A program made the translations under genes and the position numbers. Below the pieces are notes generated by a model, which saw only the letters and a program-made list of their open reading frames with translations, did not search any database and was not told the origin of the DNA. Below, one piece after another: positions 16,135 through 23,324 of a stretch of 64,000 nucleotides of DNA. The stretch's first letter is position 1. Every line of letters begins with the position of its first letter. This stretch comes from DAISVY01 sp036826635. GTDB lineage: Bacteria; Zixibacteria; MSB-5A5; GN15; FEB-12. The stretch lies in NCBI GenBank assembly GCA_036826635.1, contig DAISVY010000002.1, forward strand, positions 310,001-374,000, given 5' to 3'.

Positions 16135-17778
16135 TTAGTACATCCCACCCATGCCGCCCATACCGCCCATACCGGCATCCGGCATAGCAGGCGCACCGGA
16201 TTTCGGCTCGGGCTTTTCGCAAACCACAGCTTCGGTGGTAAGCAGCAGTCCGGCGATGGAAGCCGCGTTTTCCAGAGCGGTGCGGGTGACCTTGGTCGGG
16301 TCGATCACACCGGCTTTGAACAGATCTTCGTAGGTATCGGTCAGGGCATTGTAACCGAAAGCCCCGTCTTTGCAGGCGACCTTGTCGACCACGATGGAAC
16401 CTTCGACCCCGGAGTTTTGAGCAATCTGGCGAATCGGTTCTTCGAGCGCCCGACGCACGATATTCACTCCGACCATTTCTTCTTCATTGGCTTTCACGCC
16501 TTCGAGTTTGCTAATCGTCCGCAGCAGAGCCACGCCGCCGCCGGGCACGATACCTTCCTCAACCGCCGCGCGAGTGGCATGCAGAGCATCCTCAACGCGG
16601 GCTTTCTTCTCTTTCATTTCGCTTTCGGTGGCGGCCCCGACGTTGATCACGGCGACACCTCCAGCCAGCTTGGCCAGACGTTCCTGCAATTTCTCGCGGT
16701 CGTAGTCGGAAGTCGAGTCCTCGATCTGCTTGCGGATCTGACCGATACGACCCTTGATATCCTCGGTGTTGCCGGCGCCTTCGACGATAGTCGTGTTATC
16801 CTTGTCTATCGTGATTTTCTTGGCCGTGCCCAGATCGCTCATTACGGCGTTCTCGAGCTTGAAACCGAGTTCTTCGGAAATAACCTTGCCACCGGTAAGG
16901 ATGGAAATATCCTCAAGCATGGCCTTGCGGCGATCACCAAAACCCGGGGCCTTAACGGCGGCCACTTTCAGCGTGCCACGCAGCTTGTTGACAACCAAAG
17001 TAGCCAGGGCCTCGCCCTCGATATCCTCGGCGATAATCAACAACGGCTTGCCGGACTGGGCGACTTTTTCCAAAACCGGCAGAAGGTCTTTCATGCTGGA
17101 AATCTTCTTGTCATGAATGAGAATCATGGGATCTTCCAGCACCGCTTCCATACCGTCGGGATCGGTCACGAAATACGGCGAGACATAGCCGCGGTCGAAC
17201 TGCATACCTTCCACCACGTCGAGAGTAGTCTCGGCGGTCTTGGCTTCCTCAACCGTGATGACGCCGTCTTTGCCGACTTTCTCCATGGCCTGGGCAATCA
17301 GCTCACCGATCTGCTTGTCATTATTGGCCGAGATAGTACCAACCTGCGAAATTTCCTCCTGACCGGAAACCGGCTTGGACATGTCCTTGATCGCCTCAGT
17401 CACGGTAGCGACAGCCAGGTCAATGCCGCGCTTGATGGACATCGGGTTGTGTCCGGCCGTAACGGCCTTCAGACCTTCGCGGAAAATAGCCTGAGCCATC
17501 AAAGTGGCTGTAGTGGTACCGTCACCGGCGTCATCGGATGTCTTGGAAGCGACTTCCTTGACCATCTGCGCGCCGATGTTCTCGAACGCATTTTCCAGCT
17601 CGATTTCTTTGGCCACGGTCACCCCGTCCTTGGTCACGGTCGGGGAACCAAATTTTTTGTCGATGGCCACATTACGGCCGCGCGGACCGAGCGTCACTTT
17701 CACGGCGTCGGCCAGCTTATCGACCCCGTTTCTGAGCTTGTTGCGGGCTTCAGATTCGAATTCTATTTGCTTCGCCAT
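16135..17778 (-). CDS. groEL: Chaperonin GroEL (60 kDa)
   Basis: Large subunit of the cytosolic chaperonin that refolds proteins inside its ring cavity using ATP. 547 residues, full length. The N-terminal part has TLGPRGRNVAIDKKFG and DDAGDGTTTATLMAQAI, which holds the catalytic ATP-site residues. The C-terminus is the typical Gly-Met tail (GMGGMGGMGGMY). The ATG at 17778 has AGGAGATA upstream. It follows groES by 29 bases in one operon controlled by the CIRCE element and promoter at 18161-18224, and is ended by the terminator at 16083-16110. Confidence 0.99.
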   Translation of the reverse strand: MAKQIEFESEARNKLRNGVDKLADAVKVTLGPRGRNVAIDKKFGSPTVTKDGVTVAKEIELENAFENIGAQMVKEVASKTSDDAGDGTTTATLMAQAIFREGLKAVTAGHNPMSIKRGIDLAVATVTEAIKDMSKPVSGQEEISQVGTISANNDKQIGELIAQAMEKVGKDGVITVEEAKTAETTLDVVEGMQFDRGYVSPYFVTDPDGMEAVLEDPMILIHDKKISSMKDLLPVLEKVAQSGKPLLIIAEDIEGEALATLVVNKLRGTLKVAAVKAPGFGDRRKAMLEDISILTGGKVISEELGFKLENAVMSDLGTAKKITIDKDNTTIVEGAGNTEDIKGRIGQIRKQIEDSTSDYDREKLQERLAKLAGGVAVINVGAATESEMKEKKARVEDALHATRAAVEEGIVPGGGVALLRTISKLEGVKANEEEMVGVNIVRRALEEPIRQIAQNSGVEGSIVVDKVACKDGAFGYNALTDTYEDLFKAGVIDPTKVTRTALENAASIAGLLLTTEAVVCEKPEPKSGAPAMPDAGMGGMGGMGGMY

Positions 17779-17807
17779 AGCGTTTATATCTCCTGTTTCC
17801 TGTCTAT

Positions 17808-18101
17808 TTAGCTGTTCACAACGACCGCAAAGATGTCGGACTCACGCATGATGAGATACTCTTCACCGTCAATCGCGACCTCGGTACCGGAGTACTTACC
17901 ATAAAGAACCCGATCACCTTTCTTCACCTGCATGGCAACGTTCTTACCTTCGTCCGTCACCCGACCCGGGCCGACTTCGATTATTTCGCCTTGCATGGGC
18001 TTCTCTTTGGCGGTATCGGGAATGATGATGCCGCCCTTTTTCATCTCAACCTCTTCGAGCGGTTTAACCACCACACGATCGGCCAACGGTGATACTTGCA
18101 T
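17808..18101 (-). CDS. groES: Co-chaperonin GroES (10 kDa)
   Basis: Lid of the GroEL chamber, 97 residues, full length. The N-terminal SPLADRVVVKPLEEVEMKKG, the mobile-loop region GGIIIPDTAKEKPMQGEII and the C-terminal GEEYLIMRESDIFAVV are classical. AGGAGGTAAAAAG precedes the ATG at 18101. It is the first gene of the groES-groEL operon, whose leader carries a perfect CIRCE operator, pointing to HrcA repression and heat-shock induction; hrcA itself is not in the window. Confidence 0.99.
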   Translation of the reverse strand: MQVSPLADRVVVKPLEEVEMKKGGIIIPDTAKEKPMQGEIIEVGPGRVTDEGKNVAMQVKKGDRVLYGKYSGTEVAIDGEEYLIMRESDIFAVVVNS

Positions 18102-18160
18102 CTTTTTACCTCCTGCAAATTAGAGACAATTTAAGTTCAAATCAGTTTCAATTCTGTCTA

Positions 18161-18187
18161 TTAGCACTCTCAGCGACGGAGTGCTAA
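18161..18187 (-). promoter_or_regulatory. CIRCE operator of groESL
   Basis: TTAGCACTC (18161-18169), a 9-base spacer and GAGTGCTAA (18179-18187) form the perfect 9-9-9 CIRCE inverted repeat. It lies in the groES leader, downstream of the promoter at 18196-18224. Established role: binding site of the heat-shock repressor HrcA. Confidence 0.97.
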
Positions 18188-18195
18188 CGGCCATG

Positions 18196-18224
18196 AATCA
18201 ACAATTAAACGGTTCTACTGTCAA
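18196..18224 (-). promoter_or_regulatory. Sigma70-type promoter of groESL
   Basis: On the minus strand TTGACA (18219-18224), a 17-base spacer and TTGATT (18196-18201). Transcription would start at or just inside the CIRCE element, which is the usual geometry for HrcA repression. Confidence 0.7.
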
Positions 18225-18437
18225 GAGGTTCCGGGCAAAAAAGTGAGAAAATATGAAAAAAATGTCACGCGCCTGCCACTATGACAGATATTCCGGCGCG
18301 CTCATTCATCTTTGGCCTTTATAACTATGACCCGGGCGTATTGGTTGTATGGTAGCCAGATTGAAACCCAATTTTAGCCAAACGGACAGGGAATGTCAAG
18401 GTGGGGATCAGAATAAGACTGAAGAGCAGGTTCAGTG

Positions 18438-18459
18438 CTGACAGCAAATCTGCCGTCAG
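18438..18459 (-). terminator. Hairpin overlapping the coaX stop codon
   Basis: CTGACGGCA and TGCTGTCAG (minus strand) pair over 9 positions with one wobble and a GATT loop. The stem starts at the coaX stop codon. No T tract follows, so this may be a weak terminator or a 3'-end protector. Confidence 0.35.
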
Positions 18460-19220
18460 TTCATCTCGCCGATCAGGTGGAGACCTTCCAGAGTCAAAGT
18501 CGGCTCCACGAACTTGATATAACGTGACATCTCGTGAATCCCGCCGGACAAACCGCCGGTGGCCACGATGCGGAAGTTCCCGACCGAAGTTTCCTCGATG
18601 ATCCTCTCAAGAATGGAATCTATCTGCCCCAGACTGCCGTAATACAGTCCGGCCTGGAGAGCCTCACGGGTGGATTTCCCTACTACCCGCGGCGGGCGCT
18701 CGAACGGCACCATGTGAAGCTGCGCCGTGCGGCCCAGCATGCCGTTGAAGCCTGTCATCGGGCCGGGAATTATAACGCCCCCGATAAATCCGCCGTCCTC
18801 GGTAACGACGTCGAAAGTCGTGGCTGTACCGATATCTACCGCGATCACCGGGCCGCCGAACTTATCGAACGCGGCCGAGGCATTGGCGATCCGGTCGGCA
18901 CCAATCGTGTGCGGTTCGTCGATATCGATTGTCACGGGCAGCTTGCTCGCGTGAGAGACTATGTGCGCCATGCAGCCGAGATATTTTCGGGCTGTTTCGG
19001 CAAAAACGCACGTGAGCGACGGGACCACCGAGGCGATAGCCACTTTGTCTATCTCTTCGTTGGCCACATGGGTGCGTTCGAGAGCGTCGGTAACGGCCAG
19101 CCCGGCCTCGTCAACCGTCCAGTGGTTTTGCGATGAAAACCGAAAGACCTCTTTGAGGTTTGTCTGCGAGAACACCCCGACGACAATATCGCTGTTGCCG
19201 ATGTCGACTGCCAGAAACAT
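18456..19220 (-). CDS. coaX: Type III pantothenate kinase
   Basis: First committed step of coenzyme A synthesis: phosphorylates pantothenate. 254 residues of the ASKHA fold. The N-terminal phosphate loop FLAVDIGNSDIVVGVF (2-17), GADRIANASAAF near residues 107-118, VDIGTATTFDVV (about 126-137) and GGVIIPG (about 147-153) are the family's conserved elements. Type III enzymes are not inhibited by CoA and are widespread outside the enterics. The ATG at 19220 gives the correct N-terminus. birA, a common neighbour, is absent. CoA made here supports the nearby acyl-CoA and acyl-ACP genes. Confidence 0.95.
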   Translation of the reverse strand: MFLAVDIGNSDIVVGVFSQTNLKEVFRFSSQNHWTVDEAGLAVTDALERTHVANEEIDKVAIASVVPSLTCVFAETARKYLGCMAHIVSHASKLPVTIDIDEPHTIGADRIANASAAFDKFGGPVIAVDIGTATTFDVVTEDGGFIGGVIIPGPMTGFNGMLGRTAQLHMVPFERPPRVVGKSTREALQAGLYYGSLGQIDSILERIIEETSVGNFRIVATGGLSGGIHEMSRYIKFVEPTLTLEGLHLIGEMN

Positions 19221-19250
19221 AGCGTCAATATATTCTCCGATTAACGATTG

Positions 19251-19823
19251 TCAAACGCCGCTATCACGGATCGCGATATGCTTTTCCCAATCTTCGCGGT
19301 AAACACGATAACGATAATACGGAACGTCAACGGTATACTCGGTCATGTTCGCGGGAAAATGGAAGACCCCTTCGCCGATCCGGCGTGCCCCAACCGCCTC
19401 CTGCATCTTCTGCGAGGCGATGTTGGCCCGGTTGGGCGTGGCCTGAATACATTTACAGTCGGTATTCCCGAAAAGATAAGCCACCAGACCCCGTTTTATC
19501 TCTGTACCGTAACCCTGCCCCCAGAACTCCGGGAACAGCTTGACGTCGGTTTCGCTGACACCATCGCGGTCGGGCCGACCGAGTTTGCATTCACCGATAC
19601 ATTGGCCGGTCCGATTCAGTTCGACCAGCAGCCTGACGTCATACTCGGAATCCGCCTGACCGGCAAGCTGGGTTTTGACCTCCTCGGCGGTTATTCTCAG
19701 ACCGTGTGGAAAACCGACAAACTTCATGACCTCCGGAGAAGTCCAGAGACGGTACAAAAGATCGACATCCCGCTCGGAGGGGCGGGCTTTGCGAATACCA
19801 AGTCGCGGAGTGGTGAATATCAT
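19251..19823 (-). CDS. GNAT family acetyltransferase, RimJ/RimL type
   Basis: 190 residues of the N-acetyltransferase fold. The start MIFTTPRLGIRKARPSERD is the usual opening of RimJ/RimL-like enzymes, which transfer acetyl from acetyl-CoA to protein N-termini or small amines. The acetyl-CoA loop is in FWGQGYGTEIKRGLVAYLF (about 102-120). The ATG at 19823 is preferred on homology. A longer frame from TTG at 19874 overlaps the stop of the TM2 gene and would add 17 residues. The substrate cannot be told. It is downstream of and co-directional with the TM2 gene. Confidence 0.8.
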   Translation of the reverse strand: MIFTTPRLGIRKARPSERDVDLLYRLWTSPEVMKFVGFPHGLRITAEEVKTQLAGQADSEYDVRLLVELNRTGQCIGECKLGRPDRDGVSETDVKLFPEFWGQGYGTEIKRGLVAYLFGNTDCKCIQATPNRANIASQKMQEAVGARRIGEGVFHFPANMTEYTVDVPYYRYRVYREDWEKHIAIRDSGV

Positions 19824-19870
19824 ACTGTCCACGGCCGTCAGCAATCCGTGAGGATCAGCGCGGCCGTCCG

Positions 19871-20209
19871 TCAATGCGGAGCCGCACCACCGTATGTCTG
19901 ATTCTGATATCCGGCCCGTCGGGCGATATCGAAATTGATTTTCTCGGCTGATCGGTAAGCGTCGTACATACCGTAGATGAACAGAATCGGGGTGGTAATC
20001 AGACCGATGACAATGAATATCATAAGCCAGCTAATGCTGTAAACGACGATAAAAGCTATCCCTTTGGCGATCTGACCGTTGTATATCTGACCGAGCCCCA
20101 TCCAGAAGAACGAAAGCACAGCGGCCACTCCGGGATTCTTATAGAACGTCGGCTGTGGTGGCGGCGGGGTTTCCCAACCGGGCGGAGGAGGAGGAGACGG
20201 GTTTTGCAT
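19871..20209 (-). CDS. TM2 domain protein
   Basis: 112 residues. The N-terminal 25 residues are Pro-rich (PSPPPPPGWETPPPP) and probably cytosolic and disordered. They are followed by the TM2 domain: KNPGVAAVLSFFWMGLGQIYNGQ, then a second hydrophobic segment GIAFIVVYSISWLMIFIVIG. TM2 proteins are small inner-membrane proteins of unknown or varied function. The ATG at 20209 follows GAGAG at good distance; a GTG at 20230 could extend it by seven residues. Confidence 0.8.
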   Translation of the reverse strand: MQNPSPPPPPGWETPPPPQPTFYKNPGVAAVLSFFWMGLGQIYNGQIAKGIAFIVVYSISWLMIFIVIGLITTPILFIYGMYDAYRSAEKINFDIARRAGYQNQTYGGAAPH

Positions 20210-20435
20210 CGGTTCTCTCTTTCGTAACACAAAGTCGTTTCACTTTCCAATTTATTATATACGATTAATTTCTTCAACGGTTTTCCATTTGTACCCAAAT
20301 ACCGCACACAACCGACCGGTATGCATCAGGAGTTCCTTCTCTACCTACTTGTCCGGGAGCCTCACAAGGCAGTATATTGGCCTCGGCCGAGCCTACGGAA
20401 AGCCACCCTCCGCAGAGAACCGCAGGAGAAAAGAA

Positions 20436-20870
20436 ATGGATAAACAAATCAGACGCCTGTATATCGACGACTACAACGAAATCATCCGCATCTGGTCGAT
20501 ATCCGGACTGCCGTTCAAACCGAACGGCCGCGACAGCCACACCATGATCGAGGCAGAAATGGCCCGCGAGTACTGTGCCTTTTTCGGCCTGTTCATCGAA
20601 AGACGAATGGTGGGAGTCATAATCGCCCAGTACGATGGTCGGCGGGGCTGGATCAATCGTCTGGCCGTTGACCCCGACTATCGCGGCATAGGGCTGGCGG
20701 GTGACCTTATCGAAGCGGCCGAGGAATTTCTCAACGACTATGGCGAGGTGGTTATCTGCGGCCTCATAGAAGATGAAAACACACCTTCAATGGCCTGTTT
20801 CGAGAAATCCGGTTACACGTGCGAAAACACTATCAAATACTGGACCAAGCGCCCCCGACCCGATCTGTAA
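20436..20870 (+). CDS. GNAT family acetyltransferase
   Basis: 144-residue single-domain acetyltransferase. RLYIDDYNEIIRIWSISG opens the fold, and WINRLAVDPDYRGIGLAGDL (about 75-94) contains the acetyl-CoA binding loop with the R/Q-x-x-G-x-G/A pattern. MACFEKSGY near the end is the usual helix-strand junction. The ATG at 20436 follows AGGAGA. The gene is divergent from the TM2 gene and isolated on the plus strand. The substrate is unknown. Confidence 0.85.
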   Translation: MDKQIRRLYIDDYNEIIRIWSISGLPFKPNGRDSHTMIEAEMAREYCAFFGLFIERRMVGVIIAQYDGRRGWINRLAVDPDYRGIGLAGDLIEAAEEFLNDYGEVVICGLIEDENTPSMACFEKSGYTCENTIKYWTKRPRPDL

Positions 20871-20971
20871 ACTCCCCGTGCAGCGGCACCGGCATACTGG
20901 TATGGTACATGCTGCGCCGATTCCACGCGGGACCGGAAAGCATCGCCCGAAATCACAATAAAAATGAAGAA

Positions 20972-21001
20972 GAGCCGTTCGGGTTTATTCACGAACGACT
21001 C
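20972..21001 (-). terminator. Terminator-like hairpin after the Cys-rich peptide gene
   Basis: On the minus strand GAGTCGTTCG and CGAACGGCTC pair over 10 positions (one wobble) around a 10-base loop, followed by the T-rich stretch TTCTTCATTTTTATT. It lies 37 bases after the stop of the gene at 21038-21265. Confidence 0.65.
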
Positions 21002-21037
21002 TCTAAGAGTAATCCTACCAGGTACGAAATTGCTCTG

Positions 21038-21265
21038 TTAAAACTCACATCTTCCGAGTACGACCAATTCACACATATGCTCGCAATAAGGCGACCACAG
21101 TTTGTAACAAATCAGATAACCTCCCTGGCAAACGGGAATACTCCAGCATCCATCGCCGCAACTGCCCTCTCTCGCTTCCGCCTGAGCCGGCATTATCGTA
21201 ATCAAACCGATACCCAGCAAAAACGTCAGCATCAACAGGGCGACGTACCCCTTCAGTGATTTCAT
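21038..21265 (-). CDS. Small secreted cysteine-rich peptide, unknown
   Basis: 75 residues; no family recognised. A Sec-type leader (MKSLKGYVALLMLTFLLGIG...MPAQAEA, about 1-32) precedes a mature part of about 43 residues. That part has seven cysteines in the order C-x3-C-x5-C-x6-C-x7-C-x3-C-x7-C, plus aromatic residues. AGGAGG lies upstream of the ATG at 21265. The gene starts 26 bases after the stop of a membrane-anchored CxxC redoxin, in the same direction, and ends at a terminator-like hairpin. The mature peptide would be disulfide-rich or metal-binding, and the neighbour is a plausible oxidant or reductant. It could be a surface factor, a bacteriocin-like peptide or a metal chelator; none is proven. 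Confidence 0.65.
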   Translation of the reverse strand: MKSLKGYVALLMLTFLLGIGLITIMPAQAEAREGSCGDGCWSIPVCQGGYLICYKLWSPYCEHMCELVVLGRCEF

Positions 21266-21291
21266 GCGCGTCCTCCTTTTAAAAATGCGGG

Positions 21292-21933
21292 TTACCATGC
21301 CGGAGCTATGTCCAAAAACTCGAGAAACCCCTTGTCAATAACCCCCCGGTAGCCCAGTTGTATATTGCGGATCAATCCGTACTGGTCTACCCCAACCAGC
21401 ACGGGTTCTATTTTCACGTTGTACTTGTCACCAAAGATTTTTCGATCACAATAGACCAGCCGTTTGTCATCGAGCGAAACACCGAAAAGTTCGTTCACCC
21501 GTGTCGAGTCGGAATAGTCCAGGCAGATGACCAACTGAAGAGGGGAGCGAAGTCTGGACGCGAGAAGACGATCCCAGTGAGTAAGAAAATCCATACAGGC
21601 CGAGCAGCGCACACTCATAAGCACCACCAGACTTGTCTGGCCGTGCAGAAGCTGCTCGAAATTGCCCCGCCGACCGTCAATCTCCTGATAGTCCTCCAGC
21701 GGAAACAACTCACCGGGACCGAAGTCCACACCGTAACCGGATGTCTCCAGAGCGTTTTGCAGACCGGCCAGATCAACCTGCTGACCCCGCGATCCGTGTG
21801 GTCCCAGCCCCAGCACATTGTAACCGACATATATTCCGCCGGCGATACCGATGAAAGCAACGATACCCGCGAAGAGAATCTTGCAGTACGTACTCGCCAG
21901 CGCCCGGGCGAAAACCCGCCGCTGTCCAGACAT
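21292..21933 (-). CDS. Membrane-anchored thioredoxin-like (redoxin) protein
   Basis: 213 residues. An N-terminal signal anchor (about 15-38, ILFAGIVAFIGIAGGIYVGY) places the rest in the periplasm. The redox segment LVVLMSVRCSACMDFLTHWD (about 102-121) has a CSAC active site on a thioredoxin-like beta strand. VYCDRKIFGDKYNVKIEPVL follows where the cis-Pro region is expected (IEP). Most similar in layout to TlpA/redoxin proteins, but divergent. AAAGGAT precedes the ATG at 21933; an upstream in-frame extension to 21984 has no ribosome-binding site. It is followed closely by the Cys-rich peptide gene, a likely functional partner. Confidence 0.7.
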   Translation of the reverse strand: MSGQRRVFARALASTYCKILFAGIVAFIGIAGGIYVGYNVLGLGPHGSRGQQVDLAGLQNALETSGYGVDFGPGELFPLEDYQEIDGRRGNFEQLLHGQTSLVVLMSVRCSACMDFLTHWDRLLASRLRSPLQLVICLDYSDSTRVNELFGVSLDDKRLVYCDRKIFGDKYNVKIEPVLVGVDQYGLIRNIQLGYRGVIDKGFLEFLDIAPAW

Positions 21934-22022
21934 GATGTATCCTTTGATAAGAACGCGGTTAGTACGTTCCGTGTGTACAATCACAATTTACGGAAGAAGG
22001 TCAATATGTCAACATGAAAACA

Positions 22023-22045
22023 CCGGGACCATGGAATGATCCCGG
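22023..22045 (-). terminator. Hairpin between the TlpA-like and redoxin genes
   Basis: CCGGGA and TCCCGG, extended by imperfect pairs, form a hairpin on the minus strand, followed by GTGTTTTC. It probably ends the unit containing the TlpA-like and thioredoxin genes; the T run is short. Confidence 0.5.
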
Positions 22046-22089
22046 CGTCAAACAAGATAAATCGGTATTCGTTTGTCTAAAACGATGAC

Positions 22090-22668
22090 CTACGACTGAG
22101 ACGCGAGTTTGTCGAAAACAGGACGAAAATCACGGTAATTGCGCATGCCGACAAACCGTTCGATCTCCGTACCGTTTTCGTCGAGGAAAATGGTCGTGGG
22201 AATAGCGCCGGTCAATCCGAAAGCGGTGACGATAGGTTGATCGGCTATCAACATCACCCATTGCATACCGGCCTTGGCGGCGTAATCGTGTACCCGCGAC
22301 GGCGGGTCGTTGACCGCCATGCTTACGATCTCGATACCCCGGGAGTGATACTCATCGTAAAGACGCACCAGGTCGGGAATCTCACGCCGACAAGGCGAAC
22401 ACCATGTTCCCCAGAAGTTCATGACCACGGGTTGTTTTCCGATCCACTCGGAAAGATAATGCGAATTGCCGTTGATATCGTAAACGAGAAGTGTCCCGAT
22501 ATCGTCAGTCGCCGTGTGGGTCTGCGAAGTGGCCGGAATGGCGTCGGCCGTGACCTGCTGCCCGTCGGCGGCATCGTCACGAGCTTTGTCGCTCTTATCG
22601 TTACCGCAGGAAATGCAAATTACAGTAAACAGCGCTACGGACACACCGATGGCTATTTTTCTGAACAT
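22090..22668 (-). CDS. TlpA/ResA-like thioredoxin lipoprotein
   Basis: 192 residues, envelope thiol-disulfide oxidoreductase. The N-terminal leader ends at a possible lipobox (CIS-C, Cys21), followed by an Asp/Ala-rich linker. The AhpC/TSA-redoxin domain (about 60-185) has NFWGTWCSPCRREIPDLVRL with the WCSPC active site, and GAIPTTIFLDENG holds the cis-proline. Proteins of this kind reduce apocytochrome c or other periplasmic thiols. AAGGAC lies before the ATG at 22668. The upstream neighbour at 22702 is a second thioredoxin, 33 bases away; both are probably co-transcribed. Confidence 0.85.
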   Translation of the reverse strand: MFRKIAIGVSVALFTVICISCGNDKSDKARDDAADGQQVTADAIPATSQTHTATDDIGTLLVYDINGNSHYLSEWIGKQPVVMNFWGTWCSPCRREIPDLVRLYDEYHSRGIEIVSMAVNDPPSRVHDYAAKAGMQWVMLIADQPIVTAFGLTGAIPTTIFLDENGTEIERFVGMRNYRDFRPVFDKLASQS

Positions 22669-22701
22669 GTAATAGTCCTTCCGTGAACAATCATGCCGTC
22701 G

Positions 22702-23244
22702 TTATTCGCTCTTCTCTTCCGGCGCGATCTTCTCCCCGGTTTCGGTGCGTGTCGAATCGTACCGGTAGTATTTGACGATATCAAAATACGTAAGCAGGCG
22801 TCCCGCGTCGACATACCCCCCGGCCGGACCGATACGGACCCCCTCCGGACTCACAAACCAGAGAGCGGGAAAACCGCGGATGTTGAACTCCCTGCGCATG
22901 AGATCTTTCTCGGTTATTTTGTAACCATCAAGATTAAGGGTATCGGTACTATGATCCCACACCTTGACGGCGACAAAATCGTTATTGAGAGCTTCTATAA
23001 CCTTATTATCCTGAAAGGTCGTTTGGTCGAGTTTCTTGCACCAGCCGCACCAGGTAGCGGTAAAATCAATGAACATGTGTTTGTTCTCGGCCTGCGATTT
23101 TTCCCAGCCCTGCTGGTAGGTATACCAATGGATTTCGGAATCATCACCCTTGGCCGGGCTGTTCTTCTTCTCGGCAGCCTGCACCACGAGCGTGAATACG
23201 AGTGCGATTGACAGCATGAAAAGTATAAGTCGAGATGGTTTCAT
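22702..23244 (-). CDS. Periplasmic DsbD-gamma-like thioredoxin
   Basis: 180 residues. A signal peptide (1 to about 23, LILFMLSIALVFTLVVQAA) leads into a thioredoxin-7/DsbD C-domain-like fold. HMFIDFTATWCGWCKKLDQT (about 57-76) carries the WCGWCKK active site, and NIRGFPALWFVSPEG holds the cis-proline. Such domains reduce or relay electrons in the periplasm or handle cytochrome maturation. AGGACC precedes the ATG. It lies upstream of the TlpA-like gene and downstream of dnaE, in the same direction. Confidence 0.85.
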   Translation of the reverse strand: MKPSRLILFMLSIALVFTLVVQAAEKKNSPAKGDDSEIHWYTYQQGWEKSQAENKHMFIDFTATWCGWCKKLDQTTFQDNKVIEALNNDFVAVKVWDHSTDTLNLDGYKITEKDLMRREFNIRGFPALWFVSPEGVRIGPAGGYVDAGRLLTYFDIVKYYRYDSTRTETGEKIAPEEKSE

Positions 23245-23324
23245 CGGTGGGTCCTGTTGTTATGGGCGGCTTCTTCTTTCATAAATAAGCAAATAATCAA
23301 AAGTCGGCCTGACGGTCATCGGTC

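Noticed and set aside
16108..17811. Open frame of 567 codons antisense to groEL
   Set aside because: It mirrors groEL codon structure, has no ribosome-binding site or family motif and no promoter; it is a shadow frame.
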